Shown: positions 1-6,869, counted from the first letter of the stretch. The stretch: DNA of 9,858 bases from Prevotella sp. (GCA_031263965.1 JAISES010000224.1:1-9858), one strand, 5' to 3'. The notes: generated by a model not told the origin, from the letters alone. Program-made: numbers and translations.

Positions 1-663
1 GACTCATATCACACATTTAGTTTTGCAAATTATTACGATCCTACCCGCATTCATTTCGGTGCGCTCAGGGTTATCAACGATGATATAGTAAAAGGAGGAG
101 AAGGCTTTGGTACCCATCCGCACGATAATATGGAAATAATATCAATACCGTTGTACGGAGACCTGGAACATAAAGACAGTATGGGACATACCGCTGTTAT
201 CCATGCAGGCGAAGTTCAGGTGATGAGTGCCGGTAGCGGCATTACGCATAGTGAGTATAATGCCAATGAAGATAAACCTGTTAATTTTTTCCAGATATGG
301 GTTTTTACCGACACGAAAAATGCAGAGCCCCGTTACGGTCAGAAAGCCTTTGATTTTTTACACAATAAAAATCGGCTTGTTCAGGTTGTCGGGCCTGAGC
401 ATGATGCAGTGGCAGGATTATGGATTCATCAGGATGCCTGGTTTAGTATAGGTACTTTTGACAAAGGATACGTTACTGATTACAAAATAAAAAAAGAGGG
501 CAACGGAGTATTTGCTATGGTGGTCGAAGGTGAATTTACAATAGAAGGGCAGAAGTTATATCACAGGGATGGTTTTGGTATATCCGGTGTAGATAATATC
601 AAAATAACGGCAGATACGGAAAATGCCCGCATTTTATTGATGGATGTGCCTATGTCATTTTGA
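1..663 (+). CDS. Pirin family protein (bicupin), 5' partial
   Basis: The reading frame is open from base 1 and lacks only the N-terminus, leaving 220 codons. It reads as a pirin of the YhhW type: an SYHTFSFANYYDP stretch at the start, then GFGTHPHDNMEI and SGSGITHSEYN. The four cupin metal ligands are visible as His39, His41, His83 and Glu85 of the partial protein. Their spacing equals that of His57, His59, His101 and Glu103 in E. coli YhhW, so about 18 residues are missing and the full protein would be about 238 aa. The family has a metal-binding N-terminal cupin and a degenerate C-terminal cupin; some members act as quercetin 2,3-dioxygenases, but the physiological substrate is usually unknown. 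It is presumably cytoplasmic, since the visible part has no membrane segment. An internal Met at 130 is not the start, because the metal-binding HPH lies before it. A repeat begins 24 bp after the stop. Confidence 0.93.
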   Translation, partial: DSYHTFSFANYYDPTRIHFGALRVINDDIVKGGEGFGTHPHDNMEIISIPLYGDLEHKDSMGHTAVIHAGEVQVMSAGSGITHSEYNANEDKPVNFFQIWVFTDTKNAEPRYGQKAFDFLHNKNRLVQVVGPEHDAVAGLWIHQDAWFSIGTFDKGYVTDYKIKKEGNGVFAMVVEGEFTIEGQKLYHRDGFGISGVDNIKITADTENARILLMDVPMSF

Positions 664-686
664 GACTCTTGTTTCTAAAGTAATAA

Positions 687-1265
687 CTGATGTTACGCAA
701 CACCGAAAAACAGTATCATTCCATATTCTAGTTCTTTCTTCTGCGCGCAATCGAAGATTGCTTGCGTTCCTTTTGCCCAAAGCAGCAAAAAAAGAAACCA
801 AAAATGCTTTATGTGCCCGCTTTACTGCGCGACCCGTGGCAGGCTCAAAGGCTAAACGGGCTGAACTCGCCTTTCAGGCTCAGACAGGCATCCCGTTTTA
901 CGCCTTTTTCACCTGACGGGTTCCCCGCACGTAAAGCTCACGGCGCAAGGCTGACGCGTATTATCGGCGCATAGCTTTCGTTGTTCTTGTGATGCGTCAG
1001 CCTGACGGCCTTCGCGGATAGACGGGGTACCCACACAGCGAAGCGGGCGTTAAAAATAAAATTCTGTCTGAGCATCGTAGATGCGAGTTTATTTTGTTTA
1101 GCAAGCAAGCTGGTTGTGGGTCGGCTATCCGGTACAGCCTTGACTTTTTGTAACTTTTTGGTCAAGCAAAAAGTTAAGAACGAGCAATCGCAGATTGCGC
1201 ACAGAAAAAATAATATAGAACAATACTGTTTTTTATGGGTTTGTTCCGGTCTTGCGTAACATGAG
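687..1265. repeat. MITE-like repeat (copy 1) with terminal inverted repeats and 7-bp direct repeats
   Basis: This 579-bp block fills most of the gap between the pirin and aquaporin genes. Its ends are inverted copies, CTGATGTTACGC at 687-698 and GCGTAACATGAG at 1254-1265, matching at 11 of 12 bases. It is flanked immediately by the 7-bp direct repeat GTAATAA at 680-686 and 1266-1272, which looks like a target-site duplication. The inverted similarity continues inward: 740-764 pairs imperfectly with 1181-1205. Inner palindromes include TAAACGGG/CCCGTTTA (853-860, 892-899) and AGGCTGACGC/GCGTCAGCCT (948-957, 994-1003). The interior is visibly richer in G/C than the flanks. It contains a segment (about 1139-1175) resembling the CTTTTTGCTTGACCAAAAAG-type repeats I associate with Bacteroidota genomes. 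No credible transposase is encoded, so if mobile it would be non-autonomous. A second member lies at 2699-2927. Confidence 0.8.
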
Positions 1266-1280
1266 GTAATAATAAAATAC

Positions 1281-1323
1281 AAAAGGAGGGTGTGTAAAAA
1301 AACTTTTGACACACCCTCTTTTT
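1281..1323. terminator. Bidirectional rho-independent terminator
   Basis: A perfect stem GAGGGTGTGT (1286-1295) pairs with ACACACCCTC (1309-1318). It extends through a G-T pair into AAAA/TTTT flanks at 1281-1284 and 1320-1323. The loop is A/T-rich. On the minus strand it begins 11 bp after the aquaporin stop and ends in a T-run, so it terminates that gene. On the plus strand it would also stop transcripts from the pirin gene, although the 579-bp repeat now separates it from that gene. Confidence 0.85.
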
Positions 1324-1333
1324 GTATTTATCT

Positions 1334-2014
1334 TTATTCTTGTTCAGTGTCTACCAGCTTCCATACAACGGCAGCAATGGCCGTGCCCAGCAATGGAGCG
1401 ACAATAAATAACCACAACTGAGACAGGGCTTTGCCGCCCTCGATAGCATCGAAAATAGCAGGCCCAATACTGCGGGCCGGATTTACGGATGTACCGGTAA
1501 TAGGAATACAAACAATGTGTATCAGTATAAGAGTGAGGCCTATTGCCAATCCTGCAAAATTTCCTGCACCACCTTTCGACGTGGCACCTAATACTACCAT
1601 CACAAAAATAAATGTAAATACGGTTTCAGCAACAAAGGCTGTGAGCAAGGTTCCGTCTGCAAAACCGTTTGCTCCGGTTAGCGTAGTTGTAGAGCCGGAG
1701 TTTTCGGCTAAGATATACAGTATTGCCGAACCGATAATAGCGCCTGTTATCTGAAATAGAATATACATTCCTGCATCTTTGCCGGACATTCTCTTTGATA
1801 GAAAAACCCCAAGGGTAATGGCCGGATTGATATGACATCCCGATACTTTACCTATGGTGTAGGCCATTGCTACGACAGACAAACCAAAGGCGGCAGCTAC
1901 ACCTAAAGTTCCAACTGATGCAAAAGGTTGGCCTGCTCCGGCAAATACGGCAGCGCCACAGCCCATAAGAACCAGCACCATAGTTCCGGTCATTTCCGCT
2001 AAATACTTTTTCAT
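1334..2014 (-). CDS. aqpZ: Aquaporin Z (MIP family water channel)
   Basis: The 226-aa product is a six-helix inner-membrane channel of the major intrinsic protein family, which passes water down osmotic gradients. Both half-helix signatures are present: GCHINPAITLG with NPA at residues 63-65, and TSVNPARSIGPA with NPA at 178-180. The selectivity filter reads Phe43, His166, Thr175, Arg181. This matches Phe43, His174, Thr183, Arg189 of E. coli AqpZ and argues for a water channel rather than a glycerol facilitator. The length and the MKKYLAEMTGT start are typical, so the first Met is taken as the start. A strong terminator follows the stop directly. The divergent neighbour starts 162 bp away. 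I found no exact TAnnTTTG box on the minus strand of that gap, so the promoter is unassigned. The gene appears monocistronic. Confidence 0.96.
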   Translation of the reverse strand: MKKYLAEMTGTMVLVLMGCGAAVFAGAGQPFASVGTLGVAAAFGLSVVAMAYTIGKVSGCHINPAITLGVFLSKRMSGKDAGMYILFQITGAIIGSAILYILAENSGSTTTLTGANGFADGTLLTAFVAETVFTFIFVMVVLGATSKGGAGNFAGLAIGLTLILIHIVCIPITGTSVNPARSIGPAIFDAIEGGKALSQLWLFIVAPLLGTAIAAVVWKLVDTEQE

Positions 2015-2136
2015 AAAGTTTCCATTTGGATTAAATATTTTGTATAATTTGTGTAAATAGGCATAAGCATAATGAAAATATATAAATTCCGTAAAAAAAG
2101 AAATAAACCTATTCTTATCTTTAACATAGATGTCAT

Positions 2137-2144
2137 TATATTTG
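2137..2144 (+). promoter_or_regulatory. Candidate -7 box (TATATTTG)
   Basis: TATATTTG fits the Bacteroidota -7 consensus TAnnTTTG exactly and lies 33 bp before the start codon at 2177. No good -33 TTTG is seen about 20 bp upstream, so the call rests on one box in A/T-rich DNA. Confidence 0.4.
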
Positions 2145-2176
2145 TTCTATAAAACTTAAATTTAAAATTCTGCATT

Positions 2177-2695
2177 ATGAAGAAAACGGTACTTTTGGTT
2201 GTGTTGGTTATATTCACTTTTACGGTGTATGGTCAGGAATATATGGTTCCTAAAAATGTAAAATTTGAAAACAAGGAAGATTATGCTGCCTATGAGCCAC
2301 AAGTGAAAGAAACAATAAACTGGTTGTTAGCTACATCTTTGGGAAAAGAAGCGAATAAAAGAACCGAAGCTAATGCATTTCTGATAATGTGGCTGACCGG
2401 AACGCCTGATGTTTCTATCAATGTCAATACGGACATACTACCGTTCATAAAAAAGAGCCCGGAACTACTTATCCCTTTTATTGCCGGATGCATTAAATAT
2501 TCGTTAGAAAATAATTATTCGAAAGATAACATACTGCTCAATAAAGCCGGGATAGAAACGATTGTTGCCTTCTACCGGAATAACAGAGGATATTTGAAAA
2601 AGGATGATAACATAGAAAAATATGAGAAATTGATGGAAAAAGGAAAACTAGAGGAAGATATCAGGAAGAAAATTGCGAAAACTCTGAAAAATTAA
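2177..2695 (+). CDS. Small exported protein of unknown function
   Basis: This 172-aa protein is not one I recognise. It begins with a clear signal peptide: a Lys-Lys start, a hydrophobic stretch to about residue 16, then VYGQ, with likely cleavage near residue 19 or 20. There is no lipobox cysteine, so it should be a soluble periplasmic or secreted protein. The mature part looks mainly helical and has no obvious catalytic motif. The centre holds a hydrophobic stretch around LLIPFIAGCIKYSLENN (residues 96-112). The last 35 residues or so are highly charged and Lys/Glu-rich and end in IRKKIAKTLKN. The start at 2177 is chosen because the signal peptide follows it directly. A candidate -7 box lies 33 bp upstream. 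It diverges from aqpZ and converges on tatC, with no co-transcribed partner to suggest a role. Its C-terminus runs to within 3 bp of a repeat. Confidence 0.8.
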   Translation: MKKTVLLVVLVIFTFTVYGQEYMVPKNVKFENKEDYAAYEPQVKETINWLLATSLGKEANKRTEANAFLIMWLTGTPDVSINVNTDILPFIKKSPELLIPFIAGCIKYSLENNYSKDNILLNKAGIETIVAFYRNNRGYLKKDDNIEKYEKLMEKGKLEEDIRKKIAKTLKN

Positions 2696-2698
2696 TTA

Positions 2699-2927
2699 CT
2701 GATGTTACGCTCTGTGGTTTGATTATGTCTAATTTCTCGCGTCATTGCGAGGGTTTATCCAGTTGTATCTTTTCGGGCAGTCACAAAGGACTGCCCCTAC
2801 CACTAACCGGCAATTTCCGGATTGCTTCGCCTTATAGGCTCGCAATGACGGGAAAGTCATAAAGCATTTTTGAAAAAAAGAACAAAAATATGAAATGATA
2901 CTGTTTTCCGGTATTGCGTAACATCAG
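2699..2927. repeat. MITE-like repeat (copy 2), mosaic, same ends as copy 1
   Basis: Perfect 12-bp terminal inverted repeats CTGATGTTACGC (2699-2710) and GCGTAACATCAG (2916-2927) bound a 229-bp unit. It occupies virtually the whole gap between two convergent genes: it starts 3 bp after one stop and ends 4 bp before the tatC stop codon. Read on the minus strand, 2927-2858 matches the left arm of copy 1 (687-813). They share the end, an AAACAGTATCATT stretch, and the 15-mer CAAAAATGCTTTATG (minus strand 2872-2858; plus strand 799-813). Copy 2 lacks about 50 bp between the last two. The left arm resembles copy 1 only at the 12-bp tip. The middle is a different repeat (2740-2850). I see no exact flanking direct repeat here. 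Confidence 0.75.
2740..2850. repeat. Inner palindromic repeat with CGTCATTGCGAG ends
   Basis: CGTCATTGCGAG at 2740-2751 and its exact reverse complement at 2839-2850 enclose a 111-bp unit nested inside the 2699-2927 repeat. The same 12-mer recurs at 8030-8041. The unit also contains a perfect hairpin, GGGCAGTC (2775-2782) with GACTGCCC (2789-2796) around a 6-base loop. Such CGTCATTGCGAG...CAATGACG units resemble REP-type intergenic repeats found in many genomes; calling this one REP-like is my inference. Confidence 0.7.
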
Positions 2928-2931
2928 CTAT

Positions 2932-3756
2932 TTATTCTGATTTTGTTTGCAAATCAGGGGCGTCCTCTTTTGGGGCGGGGCGGACCATAAACCGGCTCAT
3001 TTCGAACAACATATAAAGAGGCAAGAACACTACCGACAAGGTGAATGGGTCTCCCGACGGAGTTATTACGGCCGAAAGAACTAATAATCCTACAATCGCA
3101 TGTCTCCTGAATTTTTTAAAGAAAGAGCGGTTTAATAATCCCAGTTTCGACAGTAACCACGACAATAATGGAAGTTCGAAGACAATTCCCATAATAAATA
3201 TCAGCATCAGGAAATTGTCCATGTATGAATCGAGAGATATCTGATTTACAATAACGTCGCTCAATTGATAAGTAGCCAAAAAGCGGAATGTCATAGGAAA
3301 AACCAGACAATAGCCTACCAGACATCCAAGAAAGAACATTACGGTTCCGAACATAAAGGCCCAACTAATACTTCTCTTTTCATTTTCATACAATGCCGGA
3401 CTTATAAATCTCCATATCTCGAAAACCAAATATGGAAAGGTAAGAATAAGGGCCAGCCAGAATGAGGTGGTCATATGCCGGAAAAACTGCGAGGCCAGAT
3501 TGATATTTATAATATCAACGTGAAAAGTATCGTCGCAGAAATCGGGAAAGAACGGCACCGCGGAAGTCACTGCGCATAGATACCTGTACAAAACAAAGTC
3601 GGCACGCGTAGGCCCCATTATGATGCTGTCGTAAATATACGGCATCAAAACAAATCCTATAATAGCAAAAACGAAAAGCGCCACAATAGACCTTATAATA
3701 GTCCACCTGAGATCCTCCAAATGATCCCAAAAAGACATTTCGTTACTCTCTTTCAT
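2932..3756 (-). CDS. tatC: Twin-arginine translocase subunit TatC
   Basis: The 274-aa product is the six-helix receptor of the Tat system. With TatA it exports folded proteins, often cofactor-bound, whose signal peptides carry a twin-arginine motif. Family hallmarks run in order: cytoplasmic MSFWDHLEDLR (residues 7-17), EIWRFISPALYENE (113-126), VFPMTFRFL (152-160), FELPLL (193-198) and SAVITPSGDPFTL (228-240). Phe117 and Glu126 align with the functional Phe94 and Glu103 of E. coli TatC. Where most members have HLEELR or HLIELR, this one has HLEDLR, so the Glu15 position is Asp. The loop after helix 1 is somewhat long, and the C-terminal tail (260-274) is charged. It follows tatA by 14 bp and is surely co-transcribed. 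The first Met is used; Met7 (3738) is an alternative, with a purine-rich stretch before it. Its stop lies 4 bp from a repeat. Confidence 0.96.
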   Translation of the reverse strand: MKESNEMSFWDHLEDLRWTIIRSIVALFVFAIIGFVLMPYIYDSIIMGPTRADFVLYRYLCAVTSAVPFFPDFCDDTFHVDIININLASQFFRHMTTSFWLALILTFPYLVFEIWRFISPALYENEKRSISWAFMFGTVMFFLGCLVGYCLVFPMTFRFLATYQLSDVIVNQISLDSYMDNFLMLIFIMGIVFELPLLSWLLSKLGLLNRSFFKKFRRHAIVGLLVLSAVITPSGDPFTLSVVFLPLYMLFEMSRFMVRPAPKEDAPDLQTKSE

Positions 3757-3770
3757 AAAAAAAGATTATC

Positions 3771-3968
3771 TCAGTCTTTCTTCGGTGTATCGTTTCCTTC
3801 TATATCGTCTTCTATTCCTTTTACTCCCTCTTTGAAGTTCTTGATTCCTTTTCCAAGTCCCTTCATTAGCTCAGGAATTTTTTTGCCACCGAAAAGAAGT
3901 AATACGGCAATTGCGAGAATGATAACTTCGCCTGTTCCCAGATTTCCGAAAAATAATAGTGTATCCAT
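3771..3968 (-). CDS. tatA: Sec-independent translocase protein TatA
   Basis: The 65-aa product is the pore-forming Tat subunit. It has a short N-terminal membrane helix (about residues 3-26) that begins [15 protein letters not shown] and carries the typical polar Glu14. The hinge FGGKKIPEL (26-34) and an amphipathic helix [14 protein letters not shown] follow, then a charged tail. The start at 3968 (MDTLLFFGN) is preferred over an in-frame ATG at 3992. The upstream start would add eight polar residues (MCNNNSII) that TatA/TatB proteins do not normally carry before the membrane helix. tatC starts 14 bp downstream. No tatB-like gene is adjacent, so this looks like a minimal TatAC system in which the TatA protein serves both roles. 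Confidence is high for the family and lower for the exact start. Confidence 0.93.
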   Translation of the reverse strand: MDTLLFFGNLGTGEVIILAIAVLLLFGGKKIPELMKGLGKGIKNFKEGVKGIEDDIEGNDTPKKD

Positions 3969-4156
3969 GATTATAGAATTATTGTTGCACAAATTAGAGG
4001 CTGTTTAAATTTTATAGCAAACAAAATAACATAAATAATCTCTAAACAGGGAACGTCTCGCCATTTTTTTTCAATTTTTATATGTAAAAGAATATTAAAG
4101 ATCTCATATCCCTATTTCTTATGAAAATATCCGTGAAAACTCATCATTTTTTGCGA

Positions 4157-4187
4157 TTGTCGGATAAATCAATTAGCAGGACCTTTG
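4157..4187 (+). promoter_or_regulatory. Candidate promoter for the TonB receptor gene
   Basis: TTG (4157-4159), a 20-bp spacer and GACCTTTG (4180-4187) resemble the Bacteroidota TTTG/TAnnTTTG promoter, with one mismatch in the -7 box. The arrangement has the same spacing and nearly the same -7 box as the candidate at 6720-6750. Transcription would begin near 4195, giving a leader of about 40 nt. The 268-bp gap between tatA and the receptor shows no other strong structure, and I could not place a tatA promoter in it. Confidence 0.35.
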
Positions 4188-4236
4188 CTTCCGATAATTT
4201 TCATTTATTTACAGGCAAACAAAATATACGCTAACT

Positions 4237-6666
4237 ATGAGGAAAATATATTTCTTATTCTTATTCTTATTATTAATTTTAAACATCCCGTTTATTTCTG
4301 CCCAAACAATAAAAGGGAGAGTGCTGGACGAAAAAGGAGAACCATTGGCTTCTGCAACGGTGGTTATAAAAGAACTGCAAAAAGGAGTCTCTACAGATAA
4401 TGAAGGCCGGTTCAGACTTACTCATTTACCAAACAAAATACTTACGTTGGAAATAAGTTTTATCGGATATGCCGGTAATACCCAAAAAGTAGATCTGTCC
4501 GAATCGGACGATGTGGTTGTTCACATAAAACTGGAACCGGTAAATGACCTGAACACGGTTGAAGTATTCGGCGAAAGGTATAAGCAACCCGAAAAACTGG
4601 ATGCAATCACGCGTATGCCATTACGTCCAAGCGAACAGATTCAAAGTATATCTGTGATCTCCGACAAAGTAATCGCAGAACAAGGAGCTCTCACAATCAC
4701 AGACGCTGTAAGAAATGTTCCCGGAGTCACACTGTTCGGCAGCTATGGAGGTGTAAAAGAGAGTATGTCGACTCGTGGATTCAGAGGAATACCTGTTTTG
4801 AAAAATGGAGTGCGTATGGATTCTCAATTCCAGACAGCATCGGGTATTGCTGATATGCAGGGGGTAGAGAGCATTCAAATGATAAAAGGTTCGGCAGCAG
4901 TTACCCAAGGGGTGATTACAGACTTAGGGAATGCCGGAGGAGTGATAAACGTGGTGACTAAGACTCCGAAATTTGTAAACGGGGGAGAAGCCGGCATCCG
5001 TGTAGGCAGTTGGGGACAATTCCGTCCTACATTTGATGTGCAAAGCGTACTGAATAAAGATAAAACAATCGCCTTCCGTTTGAATGGAGCGTACGAACGG
5101 AGCGATAATTACAGGCCTGTAGTATCTAAAGGCAAGGTGTATATCAACCCGTCTCTTGAATGGCGTCCTGACGAGAACACAACTGTTGATATGGAATTGG
5201 ACTATTTAAACGATAATACGACACCTGTAACAAGTACTGTAAACTTTGCAGATATAAGTACCGAAGCATTGTATGATATGCCTCACAGCAAATTCCTGGG
5301 CGTCAAGAATGATAATGTTAATACAGCTCTATTGACATATTCGACCCGCATCAACAGAAAACTAACTGAAAATCTCAGTGTAAGGGCAGCTTATTTCAAC
5401 TCTTCGTACAATGTGGATAACGTATCTACGGCTCTTGACACGATAAATGTTTATGGCGCTAAAGATTTAAGGAACTATGAAGATCCCCGTAGAAAAAGAA
5501 CAATAAGCAGATCTTTGAGAGATGATAAGAATACTACTTTTCAGTTAGACTTTATTGGCCGTGATGTTTATACCGGACCATTAAAACATACTTTCCAACT
5601 TGGATTCGACTATCGTATAGCCGATGCTGTTACCAAAAACCTGGGATCATCCAGGATTGATGTAATAGATGTACAGAACGGAGTTATAGATAATTCGTAC
5701 AGGAATATAAAATTCCTGAGTCCTGACAATGTAAATGGGGTAAGATCTAAATATACGACATATGGAGTTATGGCACAGGAAGTTCTGACATTCAATAAAT
5801 ACTTGAAAGCGATATTAGGTCTTCGTTATTCGTCTATTTCTACAACGTCTACTACCGAGACGAATTCAGACGGGGGCATCAATAAAGAAGACGCATGGGA
5901 CCCTATCGTGGGGATAATGGTTTCTCCTGTAAAGGACTTAAATGTATTTGCATCGTACACTACAAGTACAAGTTTGCGTTCGGCTGCAAACATAATAGTT
6001 CCGGATACAGTGCGAGCAGGGGCAGCCGTAACGGAGCAATTTGAAGTAGGGATCAAGTCCGATTGGTTAGATAACCGTTTACGTTTCAATTTAACGTATT
6101 TCCATATCGAATCCAACAAACTGACAAACACTGAGTATCGTGCCGGAACAACCCAGCCTACGGGTTATTATTATGAGGCGGGAAATTTGGTTCGTGATGG
6201 CATTGAGGTAGAATTAAACGGACGTATCTTGCCTAACCTGCAAGTCATGTTGGGATATGCATATTTAGATGCCAGATATAAAAAAAGTCCTTCTTATGTA
6301 AATGGTTCCGCACCGATGAATGCTCCCAAACATACAGCCAACGGATGGGTTTATTACACCGTTGACAGAGGTTCGGTCAAAGGTTTGTCGGTAGGTATAG
6401 GAGCATACTACGTAGGAAAGCGTCCGGTGAACGAATATAGCATGCAGTATGATGGGCATATGAATAATCCGGGTACAAAACCATTCGATATGCCGGCATA
6501 TACAACAGTGAATGCTCAATTGGCTTATACTTATAGGAAAGTAACAACCCGCGTATTCTTTAACAATATATTTGACGAAACAGGTTACAGTTCATATTAC
6601 CGCGGAGGTTATATCAATCAGATCGATCCACGCAATTTTGCAGCGGTAGTATCTTACAGATTCTAA
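4237..6666 (+). CDS. TonB-dependent siderophore receptor
   Basis: The 809-aa product is an outer-membrane, TonB-driven receptor, most like the ferric-siderophore (FhuA/FecA-like) group. A signal peptide spans about residues 1-22 (ending FISAQ). A carboxypeptidase-regulatory-like beta domain follows (about 24-100; KGRVLDEKGEPLASATV at 26-42), as is common in Bacteroidota receptors. The plug covers about 125-245, with SEQIQSISVIS, ITDAVRNVPGV, the MSTRGFRG signature (177-184) and the plug-end motif GGVINVVTKTP. The rest is a 22-strand-type barrel ending RNFAAVVSYRF, with the terminal Phe expected for outer-membrane insertion. LNTVEVFG (105-112) sits where a TonB-box-like segment would be. No SusD-type partner follows, which argues against a SusC glycan transporter. 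The next gene is a PepSY protein of the kind that accompanies siderophore receptors. The ligand cannot be read from sequence. Confidence 0.93.
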   Translation: MRKIYFLFLFLLLILNIPFISAQTIKGRVLDEKGEPLASATVVIKELQKGVSTDNEGRFRLTHLPNKILTLEISFIGYAGNTQKVDLSESDDVVVHIKLEPVNDLNTVEVFGERYKQPEKLDAITRMPLRPSEQIQSISVISDKVIAEQGALTITDAVRNVPGVTLFGSYGGVKESMSTRGFRGIPVLKNGVRMDSQFQTASGIADMQGVESIQMIKGSAAVTQGVITDLGNAGGVINVVTKTPKFVNGGEAGIRVGSWGQFRPTFDVQSVLNKDKTIAFRLNGAYERSDNYRPVVSKGKVYINPSLEWRPDENTTVDMELDYLNDNTTPVTSTVNFADISTEALYDMPHSKFLGVKNDNVNTALLTYSTRINRKLTENLSVRAAYFNSSYNVDNVSTALDTINVYGAKDLRNYEDPRRKRTISRSLRDDKNTTFQLDFIGRDVYTGPLKHTFQLGFDYRIADAVTKNLGSSRIDVIDVQNGVIDNSYRNIKFLSPDNVNGVRSKYTTYGVMAQEVLTFNKYLKAILGLRYSSISTTSTTETNSDGGINKEDAWDPIVGIMVSPVKDLNVFASYTTSTSLRSAANIIVPDTVRAGAAVTEQFEVGIKSDWLDNRLRFNLTYFHIESNKLTNTEYRAGTTQPTGYYYEAGNLVRDGIEVELNGRILPNLQVMLGYAYLDARYKKSPSYVNGSAPMNAPKHTANGWVYYTVDRGSVKGLSVGIGAYYVGKRPVNEYSMQYDGHMNNPGTKPFDMPAYTTVNAQLAYTYRKVTTRVFFNNIFDETGYSSYYRGGYINQIDPRNFAAVVSYRF

Positions 6667-6691
6667 ACCAATCACTATTTATTGTTATACG

Positions 6692-6717
6692 CCGGTAAAA
6701 ATATCATCATTTATCGG
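6692..6717 (+). terminator. Weak hairpin after the receptor gene
   Basis: CCGGTAAA (6692-6699) pairs with TTTATCGG (6710-6717) around a 10-base loop, allowing one G-U pair. It lies 26 bp after the receptor stop but is not followed by a T-run, so it could be a 3'-end stabiliser rather than a true terminator. The loop contains TATCATCA, the inverse of the TGATGATA found twice downstream. Confidence 0.25.
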
Positions 6718-6719
6718 TA

Positions 6720-6750
6720 TTGCACACAGATAAAATAACAACGATCTTTG
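6720..6750 (+). promoter_or_regulatory. Candidate upstream promoter of the PepSY gene
   Basis: TTG (6720-6722), a 20-bp spacer and GATCTTTG (6743-6750) fit the Bacteroidota promoter pattern with one mismatch in the -7 box. The TTG-N20-GAYCTTTG form matches the candidate ahead of the TonB receptor. A transcript starting here would pass through the strong hairpin at 6829-6861 before reaching the coding sequence. Confidence 0.35.
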
Positions 6751-6752
6751 TA

Positions 6753-6827
6753 TTGATGATAGTTGATTGAGTCTTACCTTTTACGGGAAGATGCAGATTA
6801 AAAAATTACTTAACTTTGATGATAGTT
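6753..6827 (+). repeat. Pair of 12-bp direct repeats (TTGATGATAGTT) in the PepSY leader
   Basis: TTGATGATAGTT occurs at 6753-6764 and again at 6816-6827, 63 bp apart. Each copy follows or overlaps a CTTTG promoter-like box (GATCTTTG at 6743-6750; TAACTTTG at 6811-6818). The core TGATGATA also occurs inverted at 6702-6709. Repeats at the same position relative to two putative promoters suggest a regulator operator, possibly iron-linked given the genes, but no known box is matched. Confidence 0.4.
6811..6818 (+). promoter_or_regulatory. Candidate -7 box (TAACTTTG) of the PepSY gene
   Basis: TAACTTTG matches TAnnTTTG exactly, though no -33 TTTG is visible at the usual distance. Transcription would start at about 6823-6826, only a few bases before the hairpin that begins at 6829, so the mRNA would start with that hairpin. 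Confidence 0.35.
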
Positions 6828-6828
6828 T

Positions 6829-6869
6829 AATTCCGGTGTTTTATATTAAAACACCGGAATTTTTCTTTT
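6829..6869 (+). terminator. Strong rho-independent terminator or leader attenuator before the PepSY gene
   Basis: A perfect 15-bp stem (6829-6843 with 6847-6861, core TTCCGGTGTTTTA) closes a 3-base loop. It is followed by a T-rich tract, TTTTTCTTTT (6860-6869). It points in the same direction as both neighbouring genes and ends 18 bp before the PepSY start codon. It could end transcripts from the receptor gene, act as an attenuator in the PepSY leader, or form a protective 5' hairpin if transcription starts at about 6825. Confidence 0.85.

Noticed and set aside
644..974. Two plus-strand open frames (90 and 70 codons) after the pirin gene
   Set aside because: They overlap the pirin end or each other and the repeat arm; the low-complexity basic translations have no family features.
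938..1312. 124-codon open frame on the minus strand between pirin and aqpZ
   Set aside because: It lies mostly inside the repeat, runs through its palindromes and the terminator, and its translation shows no recognisable domain.
2075..2082. Possible minus-strand -7 box for aqpZ (TATATTTT)
   Set aside because: It has one mismatch to TAnnTTTG in very A/T-rich DNA and no -33 element at the right distance.
2740..2850. Repeated CGTCATTGCGAG units as a CRISPR array
   Set aside because: The copies are inverted, not regularly spaced direct repeats, and there are no spacers or cas genes.
3969..3992. Longer tatA start at 3992
   Set aside because: It would add MCNNNSII before a canonical TatA N-terminus; the start at 3968 fits the family length and topology.
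3721..4008. 95-codon plus-strand frame opposite tatA
   Set aside because: It is antisense to tatA and the start of tatC, and its Ser/Pro/Phe-rich translation is typical of a shadow frame.
4001..4049. CTGTTTA/TAAACAG inverted repeat upstream of tatA
   Set aside because: Only 7 bp with a long A/T-rich spacer; not convincing as an operator or terminator.
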